From positions 1 through 64,000 of the forward strand of contig NZ_JADKYS010000008.1 in assembly GCF_015354345.1 (NCBI RefSeq): DNA of 64,000 nt, in the 5' to 3' direction. The notes under the pieces are model-generated. The model searched no databases. It had not been told where the DNA came from and saw nothing but the letters and a program-made list of their open reading frames with translations. Both the position numbers and the translations under genes were made by a program. This stretch comes from Methylophilus sp. 14 (GTDB lineage: Bacteria; Pseudomonadota; Gammaproteobacteria; Burkholderiales; Methylophilaceae). Below are positions 7,892 to 18,287 of this stretch, piece after piece. How positions within the stretch are numbered: position 1 is the stretch's first letter; each line of letters starts with the position of its first letter.

Positions 7892-10093
7892 ATGAAGAGA
7901 AAGAGTTTATTGATGGCTACCGTGCTGGCGTTTAACCCAGCCATGGAGGTGTTTGCTGAAGAAGACAAAGAGCGGCAGGATGCGACACTGAATATTGCGC
8001 CCGTGGTGGTCAAAGGCATTTTGCCTGACCGTTTGGAGTCAGTGCCTGGTTCTTATTACCTGGTGGATGAAAAAGCGCTGGAGGAAAGGCGCCCGTTCTC
8101 CATTCAGGAAGCATTGAATAATGTGCCTGGCGTGCATGTGGTGGGTGAAAACAGTTTTGGCCTGGGGGTGAATATTGGCGTGCGTGGCTTAAACCCGCGT
8201 AGAACGGCGCGCACTTTGCTCATGGAGGATGGCATGCCCTTGTTTTTGGCACCCTATGGTGACCCGGCGGCGCATTACACAACGCCTTTGGAGCGTGTGC
8301 AGCGCATTGAGGTCGTCAAGGGCTCTGGCCAGATTTTATATGGCCCACAAACCGTGGGCGGCATGATTAATTTTGTCACACGTCCGGTGCCGACGGATGG
8401 CCAGGTGCATGGTAATGTCACGGCCACGCTGGGTAACAATGACTTTACCAGCCTCTATGGCAATATTGGCGCCGGTGACGAGCGTGGCGGCTTGATGATT
8501 GATGCCTTGCATAAAAAAGGCGACGGCATTCGTGATAACCATGATTTCGAGATTCAGGAATACACTGCCAAAGGGCAATTAAATCTGTCTGACCGCCACA
8601 CCCTGATTGCCAAGGCCAGTTATTTCCGTGAGAGCTCTCATGTGTCTGAAACCGGCTTGGGCCTGGTCGAATACCATGAAGACAAATACCAGGCGCCGAC
8701 TGGTAAAAATGATGTATTCGAGCATGAGCGCACGACGTTTCAATTACAGCATCTGTTTCAGATTAATGCACAGGCAAAGCTGAGTACGCAAGCTTATTAT
8801 GCCAAGTCTGAGCGGGCTTCATTCCGGCAAATTAACGACCCGGGTGGTTTGGGTGGGCGCTCGGTGATGGACCGCTGTACCGGCTTGGGCGTCGCCACCG
8901 AAGCCAATGCCGAGTTGTGCGGCGGCCGCTGGCGTCCACGTGAGTACGAATATTGGGGCATAGAGCCGCGCCTGGATTTGCAACACAGTTTGTTTGGCGT
9001 AGAAAGCAATGCCGTGCTTGGATTCCGCTATCACCGTGAAGATATTCAGCGTAACCAGTTCCGTGGTGGGGATCCTCGTATCCAAAACCAGGGCTATGCA
9101 GAAGCTTTTGGCGATCACCGCGAGCAGATTCATACGGATGTAGAGGCCAAGTCCTACTATGCACAAAACACCTTTTATGTAGGCGACTGGACATTCACGC
9201 CCGGTTTGCGCATAGAGGACTTGCGTATCAGGACCGATATTTTGCGCGCAGAAGGTGCGGTGCAGAATAACCCGCAATCCAAAGATACCAACCATCAGAG
9301 CAAAGTATTGCCTGGCTTTGGCCTCACCTGGAACGGCATAGCAAGAACCACTTTGTTTGCCGGTGTCCACAAAGGCTTTGCGCCACCGCGTCCAGACCGT
9401 GATATTCATGCACCCGGTGGCGCCAATACTGCCGTGGTGGTCAATACCAAGCCCGAAGAAAGCACCAATTGGGAGTTGGGCGCGCGTTCCAACTACATCA
9501 AGGGCGTGACATTTGAAACCACTTTGTTCCATACGATTTTTGACGATATTGTGGTGGCTGGCCCGACTTCCGGCTCGTTTATCAATGGCGGGCAATCGCA
9601 GCAAAGCGGGGTGGAGTTGGCTGGTCGCATTAACTTTGGCCAGATCTATGACTCTTCGCACAATATTTATCTCGCCGGGTCTTATACCAACCTGTTTACG
9701 GCCAAGTTCAAAAAAACCAATGCAGCAGCAGATGTATTCAGTGGCGACCGCTTGCCGTATGCGCCTAAGCATCTGGCATCACTGAGCTTGGGGTATGAGC
9801 ATCCTGTCGGCTTTGATGCACGCATAGGTGTCGATTATGTCAGTGAGCAGCAGGAAGACGTCTCTTACCGCGTTGGCCGCTCAGAGGAAGATGTACTATC
9901 TGGGCGCACTGGTCGTATTCCGTCTTATGCACTGCTCAATGCCAGCTTGAATTACCGACCTGTCGGCAGCCAAGTGTCGTATTTTGTGAGCGCTTACAAT
10001 CTGGCCGATAAAGAGTACCTGACTAGCCGCGTGGATGGCATGGTGGTAGGTCGTCAGCGCCAGGTATTTGGCGGCATCCGTTACAACTTCTAA
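7892..10093 (+). CDS. FecA-like TonB-dependent outer-membrane receptor
   Basis: The 733-residue product has a short signal peptide (cleavage near FAEEDK), then a plug domain beginning at NIAPVVVKG with the conserved blocks GVNIGVRGLNPRRTART, IEVVKGSGQILYGPQTVGG and NFVTRP, and then a beta-barrel ending in the aromatic C-terminus GGIRYNF. The plug resembles FecA and related siderophore or citrate receptors. There is no N-terminal signalling (STN) domain and no fecI/fecR pair nearby, so it is probably a transporter only. An extracellular loop near residues 328-343 carries two cysteines that may pair. The substrate cannot be told from sequence; iron complexes are likeliest given the operator upstream. 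Confidence 0.88.
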   Translation: MKRKSLLMATVLAFNPAMEVFAEEDKERQDATLNIAPVVVKGILPDRLESVPGSYYLVDEKALEERRPFSIQEALNNVPGVHVVGENSFGLGVNIGVRGLNPRRTARTLLMEDGMPLFLAPYGDPAAHYTTPLERVQRIEVVKGSGQILYGPQTVGGMINFVTRPVPTDGQVHGNVTATLGNNDFTSLYGNIGAGDERGGLMIDALHKKGDGIRDNHDFEIQEYTAKGQLNLSDRHTLIAKASYFRESSHVSETGLGLVEYHEDKYQAPTGKNDVFEHERTTFQLQHLFQINAQAKLSTQAYYAKSERASFRQINDPGGLGGRSVMDRCTGLGVATEANAELCGGRWRPREYEYWGIEPRLDLQHSLFGVESNAVLGFRYHREDIQRNQFRGGDPRIQNQGYAEAFGDHREQIHTDVEAKSYYAQNTFYVGDWTFTPGLRIEDLRIRTDILRAEGAVQNNPQSKDTNHQSKVLPGFGLTWNGIARTTLFAGVHKGFAPPRPDRDIHAPGGANTAVVVNTKPEESTNWELGARSNYIKGVTFETTLFHTIFDDIVVAGPTSGSFINGGQSQQSGVELAGRINFGQIYDSSHNIYLAGSYTNLFTAKFKKTNAAADVFSGDRLPYAPKHLASLSLGYEHPVGFDARIGVDYVSEQQEDVSYRVGRSEEDVLSGRTGRIPSYALLNASLNYRPVGSQVSYFVSAYNLADKEYLTSRVDGMVVGRQRQVFGGIRYNF

Positions 10094-10110
10094 CCGTCAT
10101 TAGCACCCAT

Positions 10111-10139
10111 AAAAAAGCCCGCATGATGCGGGCTTTTTT
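10111..10139. terminator. Bidirectional terminator between the TonB receptor and adk
   Basis: AAAAAAGCCCGCA and TGCGGGCTTTTTT form a perfect stem around a two- to four-base loop, with A and T runs on the two sides. It can therefore end transcription of the receptor (plus) and of adk (minus), whose stops lie 18 and 13 bases away. Confidence 0.9.
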
Positions 10140-10151
10140 GCTTGAGCGCGG

Positions 10152-10853
<702 letters not shown>

Positions 10854-10901
10854 CTAAACTTTAAATCAGGTTAAGCCCGCGCGGCTTTGCGCAAGTTCGG
10901 C

Positions 10902-11690
10902 TTAAGCCTCATTGACTTGTGACTGGTCCGCCAGGTAGTTGCTGATGGCGACAAACTCGGCCACGCTCAGGTTTTCGGCACGTAGCTGTGAGTCGATATT
11001 CAATGCAGTAAAACCGTCATCATCCAGCAGGCCTTTAAGCGTATTACGCAAGGTTTTGCGGCGCTGGCCAAAGGCCGCCGTGACCACTTTGGCAAACAAG
11101 GCTTCATCGGTGGCCGGGTAAGGCAGGGTGGCATAAGGCACGCAGCGTACAAAAGCAGATTCGATTTTAGGCGCCGGGTCAAACGCCTCAGGCGGCACAG
11201 TGACCATATATTCCATCTGCAAGCGGTATTGCAGCATGACAGACAAGCGGCCATATTCTGAGTTTGAAGGGTCGGCGACCATGCGCTCAACCACTTCTTT
11301 TTGCAGCATAAAGTGCATGTCTATGATCTGCGCGGTGTTTTCCAGCAGCTTGAATAGGATAGGGCTGGAAATGTTATATGGCAGGTTGCCCACCACGCGG
11401 ATGCGTTCGCCTATGGTCGCGAAATCAAACTTCAACACATCTGAATTGTGGATGGTGATTTTCTTGGGCGGATAAAACCCCTGCATCCACTGGATAATGT
11501 CGCGGTCGATTTCGACTACGTGCAAATGATTTAGGTGTTTGATCAAAGGCTGCGTCATCGCGCCCAGTCCTGGTCCGATTTCAACCATCAGGTCATCCGC
11601 TTGCGGATGGATGGCATTGATCAGGCTTTGGATAATCGCTTGGTCAATTAAAAAGTTTTGACCGAATTTTTTCTTGGCAATGTGTTTCAT
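10902..11690 (-). CDS. rsmA: 16S rRNA dimethyladenosine transferase RsmA (KsgA)
   Basis: RsmA dimethylates two adjacent adenosines (A1518, A1519) near the 3' end of 16S rRNA late in 30S maturation. The 262-residue protein begins MKHIAKKKFGQNFL, a family signature, followed by the SAM-binding motif VEIGPGLGAMT and the catalytic NLPYNISSP motif (residues about 110-118). Its ATG overlaps the pdxA stop by four bases, showing translational coupling in the lptD-surA-pdxA-rsmA operon, an arrangement shared with E. coli. Confidence 0.96.
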   Translation of the reverse strand: MKHIAKKKFGQNFLIDQAIIQSLINAIHPQADDLMVEIGPGLGAMTQPLIKHLNHLHVVEIDRDIIQWMQGFYPPKKITIHNSDVLKFDFATIGERIRVVGNLPYNISSPILFKLLENTAQIIDMHFMLQKEVVERMVADPSNSEYGRLSVMLQYRLQMEYMVTVPPEAFDPAPKIESAFVRCVPYATLPYPATDEALFAKVVTAAFGQRRKTLRNTLKGLLDDDGFTALNIDSQLRAENLSVAEFVAISNYLADQSQVNEA

Positions 11691-12697
11691 GTATTTGAAT
11701 GGTTGCGTGTTTTGGACAGCGTAATGGCCAGTTGTATGGCACTGAGCATGCTGCCGAGATCGGCTTTGCCGCTACCGGCGATATCCAGCGCCGTGCCATG
11801 ATCGACTGAGGTACGGATAATCGGCAAGCCCAAGGTGACATTGACGCCTTCGCCAAAACTGGCGTGCTTGAGCACGGCCAGGCCCTGGTCATGATACATG
11901 GCCAGAAACGCATCAGCCTGCGACAGGTTTTTTTGCGAAAACATGGTGTCGGCAGGCAAGGCACCGATGAGTTGCATGCCTTCGGCGCGTAAATTTTCCA
12001 GCACCGGGTTGATGGTGTTGATTTCTTCCATACCAAGATAGCCGTTCTCACCTGCATGCGGGTTGAGCCCGGCGACAAAGATACGTGGTTGCGGAATACC
12101 AAACTTGTGCACCAGGTCATGATGCAGAATACGGATGGTAGTGGTGAGACTGTCAGCCGTAATGGCCGCACTGACCTGCGTGAGCGGTAAGTGGGTAGTG
12201 GCCAGCGCAACGCGCATGCCGCCACCGACCAGCATCATGACAACCTGTTCAGTATTGGTTTTTTCTGCCAGATATTCGGTATGACCGGTAAATGCAATGC
12301 CCGCATCATTAATCACCCCTTTATGTACCGGCGCGGTGACCATGGCATCAAACTCGCCGGATTGGCAACCAGCCAACGCACGGTCCAGCATAGATAATAC
12401 GGCTGCGCTGTTGGCTGCGTTGAGAGTACCAGCGACAACGGGAGCAGCGGTTGGCACGGGCAGCACATACAGGCTGCCGTCACCTGCATGCGGTGCGAGT
12501 CTATCTGTAAGTCGGTCTGTATAGGTGTGCAGTACTAATGGCGTGCCTAACTGAGCGGCTCGGGCTTGTAACGCTGCTGGGTCTGCTAATACCACTAGCG
12601 CTGCAGGCATGGCGGTGTGGGCCAGTTTGACGCAGATGTCCAGCCCGATCCCGGCGGGTTCGCCAGCGGTAATGGCAATGCGTGGCAAGTGGCTCAT
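11687..12697 (-). CDS. pdxA: 4-hydroxythreonine-4-phosphate dehydrogenase PdxA
   Basis: PdxA oxidises 4-phosphohydroxy-threonine, whose decarboxylated product feeds pyridoxine 5'-phosphate synthesis (DXP-dependent vitamin B6 route). The 336-residue protein opens with IAITAGEPAGIGLD. It contains the metal-binding histidines in TGHTEYLAEKT, LNPHAGENGYLG and MYHDQGLAVLKH, and ends with the TALDIAGSGKAD region. It sits four bases after surA and overlaps rsmA by four bases, the standard enterobacterial-type gene order. Confidence 0.96.
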   Translation of the reverse strand: MSHLPRIAITAGEPAGIGLDICVKLAHTAMPAALVVLADPAALQARAAQLGTPLVLHTYTDRLTDRLAPHAGDGSLYVLPVPTAAPVVAGTLNAANSAAVLSMLDRALAGCQSGEFDAMVTAPVHKGVINDAGIAFTGHTEYLAEKTNTEQVVMMLVGGGMRVALATTHLPLTQVSAAITADSLTTTIRILHHDLVHKFGIPQPRIFVAGLNPHAGENGYLGMEEINTINPVLENLRAEGMQLIGALPADTMFSQKNLSQADAFLAMYHDQGLAVLKHASFGEGVNVTLGLPIIRTSVDHGTALDIAGSGKADLGSMLSAIQLAITLSKTRNHSNT

Positions 12698-12701
12698 GCG
12701 G

Positions 12702-14021
12702 TTAGAATTTGTCTTCTAAGCGCATTTCAACAAAGGCTTTGTCACGCAGCTCGTGGATCCAGTCGTTATAAGATTCTTCCGCTTTGCGGGCGCGGATTTC
12801 CTGGCGTGCTTTTAAACGTTTGGATTCTTTAGACATATCCTGTTTGCGGCGTTCCAGGACCTGGATAATATGCCAGCCAAACTGGCTGCGGATAGGCGCA
12901 CTGACCTCGTTGACAGCCAGTTCGGCCATAGTTTTTTCAAACACCGGTACGGTGTCGCCGGGGCTGATCCAGCCCAGGTCGCCGCCGCTGGAGGCGCTGC
13001 CATCGTCTGAGTATTGACGTGCCATGTCCTGAAATGGCGTGCCGTGGTCTATGCGCTCCTTGATGCCATCAATTTTTTGCTTGGCTTCTTTGTCTGACAG
13101 TACTTCATTCGGTTTTAACAGGATATGGCGCACATGCGTTTGATCCACAATCAAGGTGCTGGCGCCTGCGCGTCTGTCGTTCAGTTTGAGAATATGCACC
13201 CCGGTGCCACTGCGGATAGGACGTGACACGCCGCCTGCTTGTAGGGGTTTAACCAGTTCCAGAAACTGCGCGGGCATTTGCTGGCCACTGCGCCAGCCCA
13301 AGCCGCCACCGTCCAGCGCATTCGGCGCGTCAGAAAAGTTGGCAGAGGCTTTTTCAAAGCTCATGCCTTCAGCCAGCGCTTTGGTCACTTGTTCAGTACG
13401 GGCTCTGGCCTTTTGAATATCTTCGGGTGAACTGTCTTCTGGCAAGCGAATCAGAATTTGCGAGATATTAAACTCATCCAGGTCGCCTTCTTTTTCTTGC
13501 GTCGCTAAATAGTTGTCAATTTCGGCTTCGGAAATATTCACCTTGTTGTCGACATCGCGTTCGCGCAAGCGGGCAATAATAATGTCATTGCGGATATCTT
13601 CACGAAATTTATAAAACTGAGTACCGTCTTCTTCGAGGGCTTTTTTGAAGGCAGGTAAAGTCAGGTTATTTTGTTCGGCAATCCGTTCTATGGTTTTATC
13701 CAGTTGCGCATCTTCTACCTTGATGCCGGTTTGAGCGGCCAGTTGCAGTTGCAGGCTATCGACAATCAAGCGTTCCAAAATCTGCTTTTGCAGGACCTCG
13801 TCAGGTGGGACTTCGACGCCTTTTTTAATCATTTGCGCCTTGACCGACTCCATGCGGTTAAGCATTTCCCGTTCTGTAATCACGGATTGGTCGACCACGG
13901 CGATGATACGGTCCATTTTTTCGATGGGGCGTTTGTCTGCGGCGAATAATACGGTGGAAGGTGATGCGCAAAACGCAAACACCATCGTGGATAACAACAG
14001 GTTGGATAAACGGTTCATCAT
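12702..14021 (-). CDS. surA: Periplasmic chaperone / peptidyl-prolyl isomerase SurA
   Basis: SurA escorts unfolded outer-membrane proteins, including LptD, through the periplasm to the BAM complex. The 439-residue product has a signal peptide (cleavage near LFAADKR), a SurA N-terminal domain starting at MDRIIAVVDQSVITERE, and two parvulin domains at about residues 175-280 and 290-390. Both repeat the GGDLGW/GGGLGWRS and FGWHII/GVHILKL type blocks. The start overlaps the lptD stop by four bases (AATGATG), so the chaperone is translationally coupled to its client. Confidence 0.96.
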   Translation of the reverse strand: MMNRLSNLLLSTMVFAFCASPSTVLFAADKRPIEKMDRIIAVVDQSVITEREMLNRMESVKAQMIKKGVEVPPDEVLQKQILERLIVDSLQLQLAAQTGIKVEDAQLDKTIERIAEQNNLTLPAFKKALEEDGTQFYKFREDIRNDIIIARLRERDVDNKVNISEAEIDNYLATQEKEGDLDEFNISQILIRLPEDSSPEDIQKARARTEQVTKALAEGMSFEKASANFSDAPNALDGGGLGWRSGQQMPAQFLELVKPLQAGGVSRPIRSGTGVHILKLNDRRAGASTLIVDQTHVRHILLKPNEVLSDKEAKQKIDGIKERIDHGTPFQDMARQYSDDGSASSGGDLGWISPGDTVPVFEKTMAELAVNEVSAPIRSQFGWHIIQVLERRKQDMSKESKRLKARQEIRARKAEESYNDWIHELRDKAFVEMRLEDKF

Positions 14022-16399
14022 TGCGAGTTCTGGTCTCTGTAAATTGCCGGGATGTCGTAGGTGCGCATATAGCTTGGAATATTACGCTTGATCACATTTA
14101 ACGGGTTGGCACCAATGGAGGTCAACCCACCGAGTTCGAGTTGGAAAAACATGGCATAGTTCGCGTCCGCAGTCGCTGTTTGCACGCGTTGCATGACTGC
14201 GCGCGCCTGCCAGCATCCGGCATCGTATTCCAGCCCGCCCAAAAACTGCACAGCGTTGCCATCGCGGATGGAGTAGTTGAGGCGGCTGATACCATACCAG
14301 CCAGCGCCCAGTGGCCATTGGGCAGAAGTGTCGAATTGCTCAAGCGTGTTGGCGGTGTAACGGTAGCCAAAGCTGAACGACTTGCCTGGTTCCGGGTTGT
14401 AACGCAGCAAATAGTTGTTGCGTTCCATATTGCCGCGGTCTGGGTCATATTGCCAGAATGTGTCTAGGTTCAAGCGGCTGGAAAGACGGGCGGTAAACCC
14501 GGCCAAAATGTCAGAGGATTTGCGCGTGCTGGCTGACGTGTTTGGCAAAGATACTTTTTGGTCTTCGAAATAAAAACGTTGTCCTAATGTGGCACTTAAA
14601 CGTTCAATGCCTGTTTCAGCGTCAATCAGGCGACTGGTAATTGCTACTGTGGTCTGATTGGCATTGTTGATGCGGTCGCCGCCAATAAATTGGTTCTCGG
14701 TAAAAATAGAGTCCTGGTTTAAGGTTGCCAGTGCAGTGTCAAAAATCGGTATTTTGCTTTGATCCCGGTAAGGGATGTAAACGTAATAAGCTCTGGGTTC
14801 CAAGGTATGGGTGTAGTTTGTCCCGAAAAAGTTAGATTCGCGATCAAAATACAGGCCTGAGTCCAGACTGAAAATGGGTAGCGTCCGGCTCAACTGGTTG
14901 TACTCCTCAGAATAGCCAGAGGGCACATTGTTACTCAGACTGTATTGGGTAGTATTGACGCCGAACTTGGGCGTGACAAAGCCGTAAGAGCTTTTCATCG
15001 GGTAAGACAAGGATGGATAAAAGTTTAGCCTGGAGCCCGTTGCGACCTTGCCCATCTCCTGCATGCTGTCAAAAAATACATATTGCGCCGCCGTTTGCGT
15101 TGTAAAGCCGTTCCAGCTGTTGTCATAATTAACGGTCAGTTGGGGCAGCCGCTGGTACACATAAGACTTGTTGTCCAAGTTTTGGTAGCGTTGCACTGAG
15201 CCATTGAACGTCCAATTGTCATCCTGGTAGTCGACAAAAGCAGTCTGTTGCAAGTTAACGCGGGAGGTGACCTGAATCCTGGTAGCCATTTCCGAGAAAT
15301 ACTTGTCATCAGATACTTTTTCGAGATTGTATCCGCCAGACCAGTGCTCACTAAACCGTTGAGCGTGCGACAGCTTTGCATAAAACCGTGTTTCACCGGT
15401 CAGGCTGTCTTTATCCAGATATTCAAAGTTGTTAATCCCTGAATAGTCTTCGCCCAGGTAGCGGAATTCACCTTGCAGTTGCGTACCGCGTTTACTCAGG
15501 AAGCGGGTGGCAATGGTAGCGTCCATATCCGGGCGGATATTAATGTAGTATGGCGTGAGTAACTCAAAGCCGCTTCTGGAGGTAGTTCCCCACAACGGTG
15601 CCAGCAAGCCACTTTTGCGCTGGTTGTTATAAGAAAAACTCATCCACGGCGTGTAAAGAATAGGCACGCCTTTAAACTCAACAAAGGCATTGGTTGCTTC
15701 ACCCGTGCGCGTGTAATCATTGAGCTCAAGGTTGTTAGTTTTGATATACCAGTCGTCCACATCGGCAGCACAGGAGGTGTAACTGGCCTTTTTCAAACGC
15801 TTGATATTTTGGCCTTCAAACAGCACTTGCTTGGCCGTGGCGCGGATATTTTCAAACGAAGTATTGTTGCTTTGAGCGCTGTATGACTGGTCATCTTCCA
15901 GATAGCGTTTAGGGTCGCTGAGCAAAATCGCCTGGTCGCTTAATAGCGGGCTGCTGTCCTGGTTGCTGGGCGGCGGCGGGCTGCTTTTAAACTCAATGGT
16001 GACATCACGCATTTCACCAATATTTTCGCTCATGCGCATACGCAGCATGGGGCCGGTGATTTTGGTTTGTCCGGCGGTGATGACGGCATTGCCGTCTACT
16101 TGCAATTCGTCATTCTGGATGTCATAGCGGATATCATCGCCTGTGACCTGTTGGCCTTCTTTGCGAATGACTGCGTTGCCTATGGCGCGCATTTGTCTAT
16201 CCATGCGCAGTTGCAGGGTATCCCCCTCGATTTCAATGGCGCCTGGCAAGGCGGCGTTTTCTGCGACGATCACCGCGGCCTCAGCTTGATCATCCGCGCG
16301 TGCATGCACAGGCGATAGCGTGCTGATGGCTATGATTGCCAGAATCAGACGGATGCCGCGGTCCTGAAAGGTGGATGAGTGAGCTTGCAAATTATTCAA
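14018..16399 (-). CDS. lptD: LPS-assembly outer-membrane protein LptD
   Basis: LptD forms the outer-membrane translocon that delivers LPS to the cell surface together with LptE. The 793-residue product has a signal peptide (to about residue 36, VHARADD), a periplasmic OstA/beta-jellyroll domain (about 45-140) and the LptD barrel. E. coli LptD has four cysteines making two disulfides; here only Cys210 (YTSCAAD) and Cys729 (YDAGCW) exist, equivalent to one interdomain bond. It heads the lptD-surA-pdxA-rsmA operon and is divergent from amgK. The first ATG at 16399 gives an N-terminus slightly longer than a typical signal peptide. Confidence 0.95.
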   Translation of the reverse strand: MNNLQAHSSTFQDRGIRLILAIIAISTLSPVHARADDQAEAAVIVAENAALPGAIEIEGDTLQLRMDRQMRAIGNAVIRKEGQQVTGDDIRYDIQNDELQVDGNAVITAGQTKITGPMLRMRMSENIGEMRDVTIEFKSSPPPPSNQDSSPLLSDQAILLSDPKRYLEDDQSYSAQSNNTSFENIRATAKQVLFEGQNIKRLKKASYTSCAADVDDWYIKTNNLELNDYTRTGEATNAFVEFKGVPILYTPWMSFSYNNQRKSGLLAPLWGTTSRSGFELLTPYYINIRPDMDATIATRFLSKRGTQLQGEFRYLGEDYSGINNFEYLDKDSLTGETRFYAKLSHAQRFSEHWSGGYNLEKVSDDKYFSEMATRIQVTSRVNLQQTAFVDYQDDNWTFNGSVQRYQNLDNKSYVYQRLPQLTVNYDNSWNGFTTQTAAQYVFFDSMQEMGKVATGSRLNFYPSLSYPMKSSYGFVTPKFGVNTTQYSLSNNVPSGYSEEYNQLSRTLPIFSLDSGLYFDRESNFFGTNYTHTLEPRAYYVYIPYRDQSKIPIFDTALATLNQDSIFTENQFIGGDRINNANQTTVAITSRLIDAETGIERLSATLGQRFYFEDQKVSLPNTSASTRKSSDILAGFTARLSSRLNLDTFWQYDPDRGNMERNNYLLRYNPEPGKSFSFGYRYTANTLEQFDTSAQWPLGAGWYGISRLNYSIRDGNAVQFLGGLEYDAGCWQARAVMQRVQTATADANYAMFFQLELGGLTSIGANPLNVIKRNIPSYMRTYDIPAIYRDQNSQ

Positions 16400-16598
16400 A
16401 GAGTGATCGTTTCGGTAAGGCCTGCGAATGGCCGGCAGTTGTATGCACGCATCCTGAACCCTGCGGCCAGATGTCCCATTTCAATTGGGCTATATTATTC
16501 ATGAAAATGCTTAAAAAGTCATTTTTCACTTAAAATGACAGCCGCATTTTAACAGTAATGCCCGTTAGTATGGGCTGATTCATTATTTGGGAACATTT

Positions 16599-17570
16599 GT
16601 GGATAGAACACAGCAACTAGACCTTTGGCTGCAGCAGGTGCTTGATCAGCCTTTCACACTCACGACGGCTTCGGCAGATGCTAGTTTCAGGCGTTATTTT
16701 CGCGTGCATTTGCCAACACACACCTTGATTGCCATGGATGCGCCGCCGCCACAGGAAGATTGTCGCCCGTTTGTGCGCGTGGCTGAGCAATTGCTGGCGG
16801 CCGGGCTGAATGTGCCAAAAATTATGGCGCAGGACATAGAACAAGGCTTTTTGCTGCTGAGTGACCTGGGCAATGATACCTATTTGTCACAGTTAAACCG
16901 CGATAATGCCAAAGCGTTGTATGGCGATGCTTGCCAGGCGCTGATCAACATGCAACTAGCCACGCAGCCAGATGCTTTGCCGCCTTATGATGCAGCGCTG
17001 CTGATGCGCGAGCTGCAACTGTTCCCTGAGTGGTATGTGGGCAAGCATCTGGGTAAAACATTGTCAGCCGAGCAGCAGGCTGTGGTGGATAAAACCTTTG
17101 CCTTGTTGATCAACAATATTTTACAGCAGCCACAAGTGTCGGTGCACAGAGATTATCACTCACGCAATTTGATGGTCACGCCTGACAATAATCCCGGCGT
17201 GCTGGATTTTCAGGATGCCGTGATTGGGGCGATTACTTACGACCTGGTGTCCTTATTCAAAGATGCTTACATCCGTTGGGATGAAGAGGATTTAATGGAC
17301 TGGGTGGTCCGCTACTGGCAAGCGGCAAAAAAAGCCGGTTTGCCTGTCACGGCCGATTTTGGCGAGTTTTATAAAGACTTTGAATGGATGGGCGTACAGC
17401 GCCACATTAAAGTATTGGGTATTTTTGCCCGCTTGTATCACCGTGATGGCAAAGATGGCTACCTCAAGGATATGCCTTTGGTGATGCAATATTTGCAGGC
17501 GGCGTGTGAACGTTATGTCGAGTTACGCCCGTTTCTTAAATTGCTGTTGACGCTGGAAAAGGCAGATTAA
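16599..17570 (+). CDS. amgK: N-acetylmuramate/N-acetylglucosamine kinase AmgK
   Basis: AmgK phosphorylates MurNAc (and GlcNAc) at the anomeric carbon in the direct peptidoglycan recycling route that bypasses MurA. The protein (323 residues from the GTG at 16599, preceded by GGGA) is an aminoglycoside-phosphotransferase-fold kinase. It has DASFRRYFRV at the N-terminus, the catalytic loop VHRDYHSRNLM and the metal-binding DFQDAVIGAITYDL. A TTG at 16587 is an alternative start. It is followed within four bases by murU, and divergent lptD lies upstream; the same neighbourhood is known in Pseudomonas. Confidence 0.92.
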   Translation: MDRTQQLDLWLQQVLDQPFTLTTASADASFRRYFRVHLPTHTLIAMDAPPPQEDCRPFVRVAEQLLAAGLNVPKIMAQDIEQGFLLLSDLGNDTYLSQLNRDNAKALYGDACQALINMQLATQPDALPPYDAALLMRELQLFPEWYVGKHLGKTLSAEQQAVVDKTFALLINNILQQPQVSVHRDYHSRNLMVTPDNNPGVLDFQDAVIGAITYDLVSLFKDAYIRWDEEDLMDWVVRYWQAAKKAGLPVTADFGEFYKDFEWMGVQRHIKVLGIFARLYHRDGKDGYLKDMPLVMQYLQAACERYVELRPFLKLLLTLEKAD

Positions 17571-17573
17571 GCC

Positions 17574-18242
17574 ATGCGTGCGATGATTCTGGCCGCAGGC
17601 CGAGGTGAGCGCATGCGGCCGCTGACTGACTATACTCCCAAGCCATTATTAATGGCAGGCGGCAAACCTTTGATTGTGTGGCATATCGAGCGCCTGGCAG
17701 CGGCAGGCATCACCGAACTGGTCATTAATCATGCGCATCTGGGGCAGCAGATTGAGGATGCGCTGGGCGACGGTCAGCAATGGCAGGTGACGATTCGTTA
17801 CAGTGCTGAAGGCACTGCGCTGGAAACGGCGGGCGGTATTGCCTATGCCTTGCCGTTATTGGGTGATGCGCCATTTTTGGTGGTGAATGGCGATGTATTT
17901 ACCGATATTGATTATGCCAGCCTGGCATTGCCAACCGGCAAACTGGCGCATTTGGTCATGGTCGATAATCCGCCGCAGCATGCCGCCGGTGACTTTGCCC
18001 TGCAACATGGGCTGGTGCTTGAGTCTGCTGCGGACCGGTTGACGTTTTCGGGCGTGGGTGTTTATCATCCATCGCTATTCGACAGTGTACAGCACGGGCA
18101 GTCGGCCAAATTAGCGCCATTGTTAAAAGCTGCAATGCAACAGCAGCGTGTGACTGGACAACATCACCATGGATTGTGGCATGATATCGGCACGCCAGAA
18201 CGTTTAGAACAGCTGGATCATTGGCTGAGTAAAAAGAACTAA
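17574..18242 (+). CDS. murU: MurNAc alpha-1-phosphate uridylyltransferase MurU
   Basis: MurU converts MurNAc-1-phosphate and UTP to UDP-MurNAc, the step after AmgK. The 222-residue protein is a nucleotidyltransferase with LAAGRGERMRPLT at residues 6-18, PKPLL, the LVVNGDVFTDID metal-binding region and WHDIGTPERL near the C-terminus. Its length fits MurU rather than the longer glucose-1-phosphate or mannose-1-phosphate transferases. It is separated from amgK by three bases, which supports the assignment over a generic sugar nucleotidyltransferase. Confidence 0.92.
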   Translation: MRAMILAAGRGERMRPLTDYTPKPLLMAGGKPLIVWHIERLAAAGITELVINHAHLGQQIEDALGDGQQWQVTIRYSAEGTALETAGGIAYALPLLGDAPFLVVNGDVFTDIDYASLALPTGKLAHLVMVDNPPQHAAGDFALQHGLVLESAADRLTFSGVGVYHPSLFDSVQHGQSAKLAPLLKAAMQQQRVTGQHHHGLWHDIGTPERLEQLDHWLSKKN

Positions 18243-18287
18243 AAGCTAAAAGAGTTAAAAGCAAAAAAGAATGAATCAGGGGGAAAC

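Noticed and set aside
8819-9772. 317-residue open frame antisense to the TonB receptor
   Set aside because: It is a shadow of a long, GC-biased coding frame and shows no family motif; the receptor frame has clear plug and barrel signatures.
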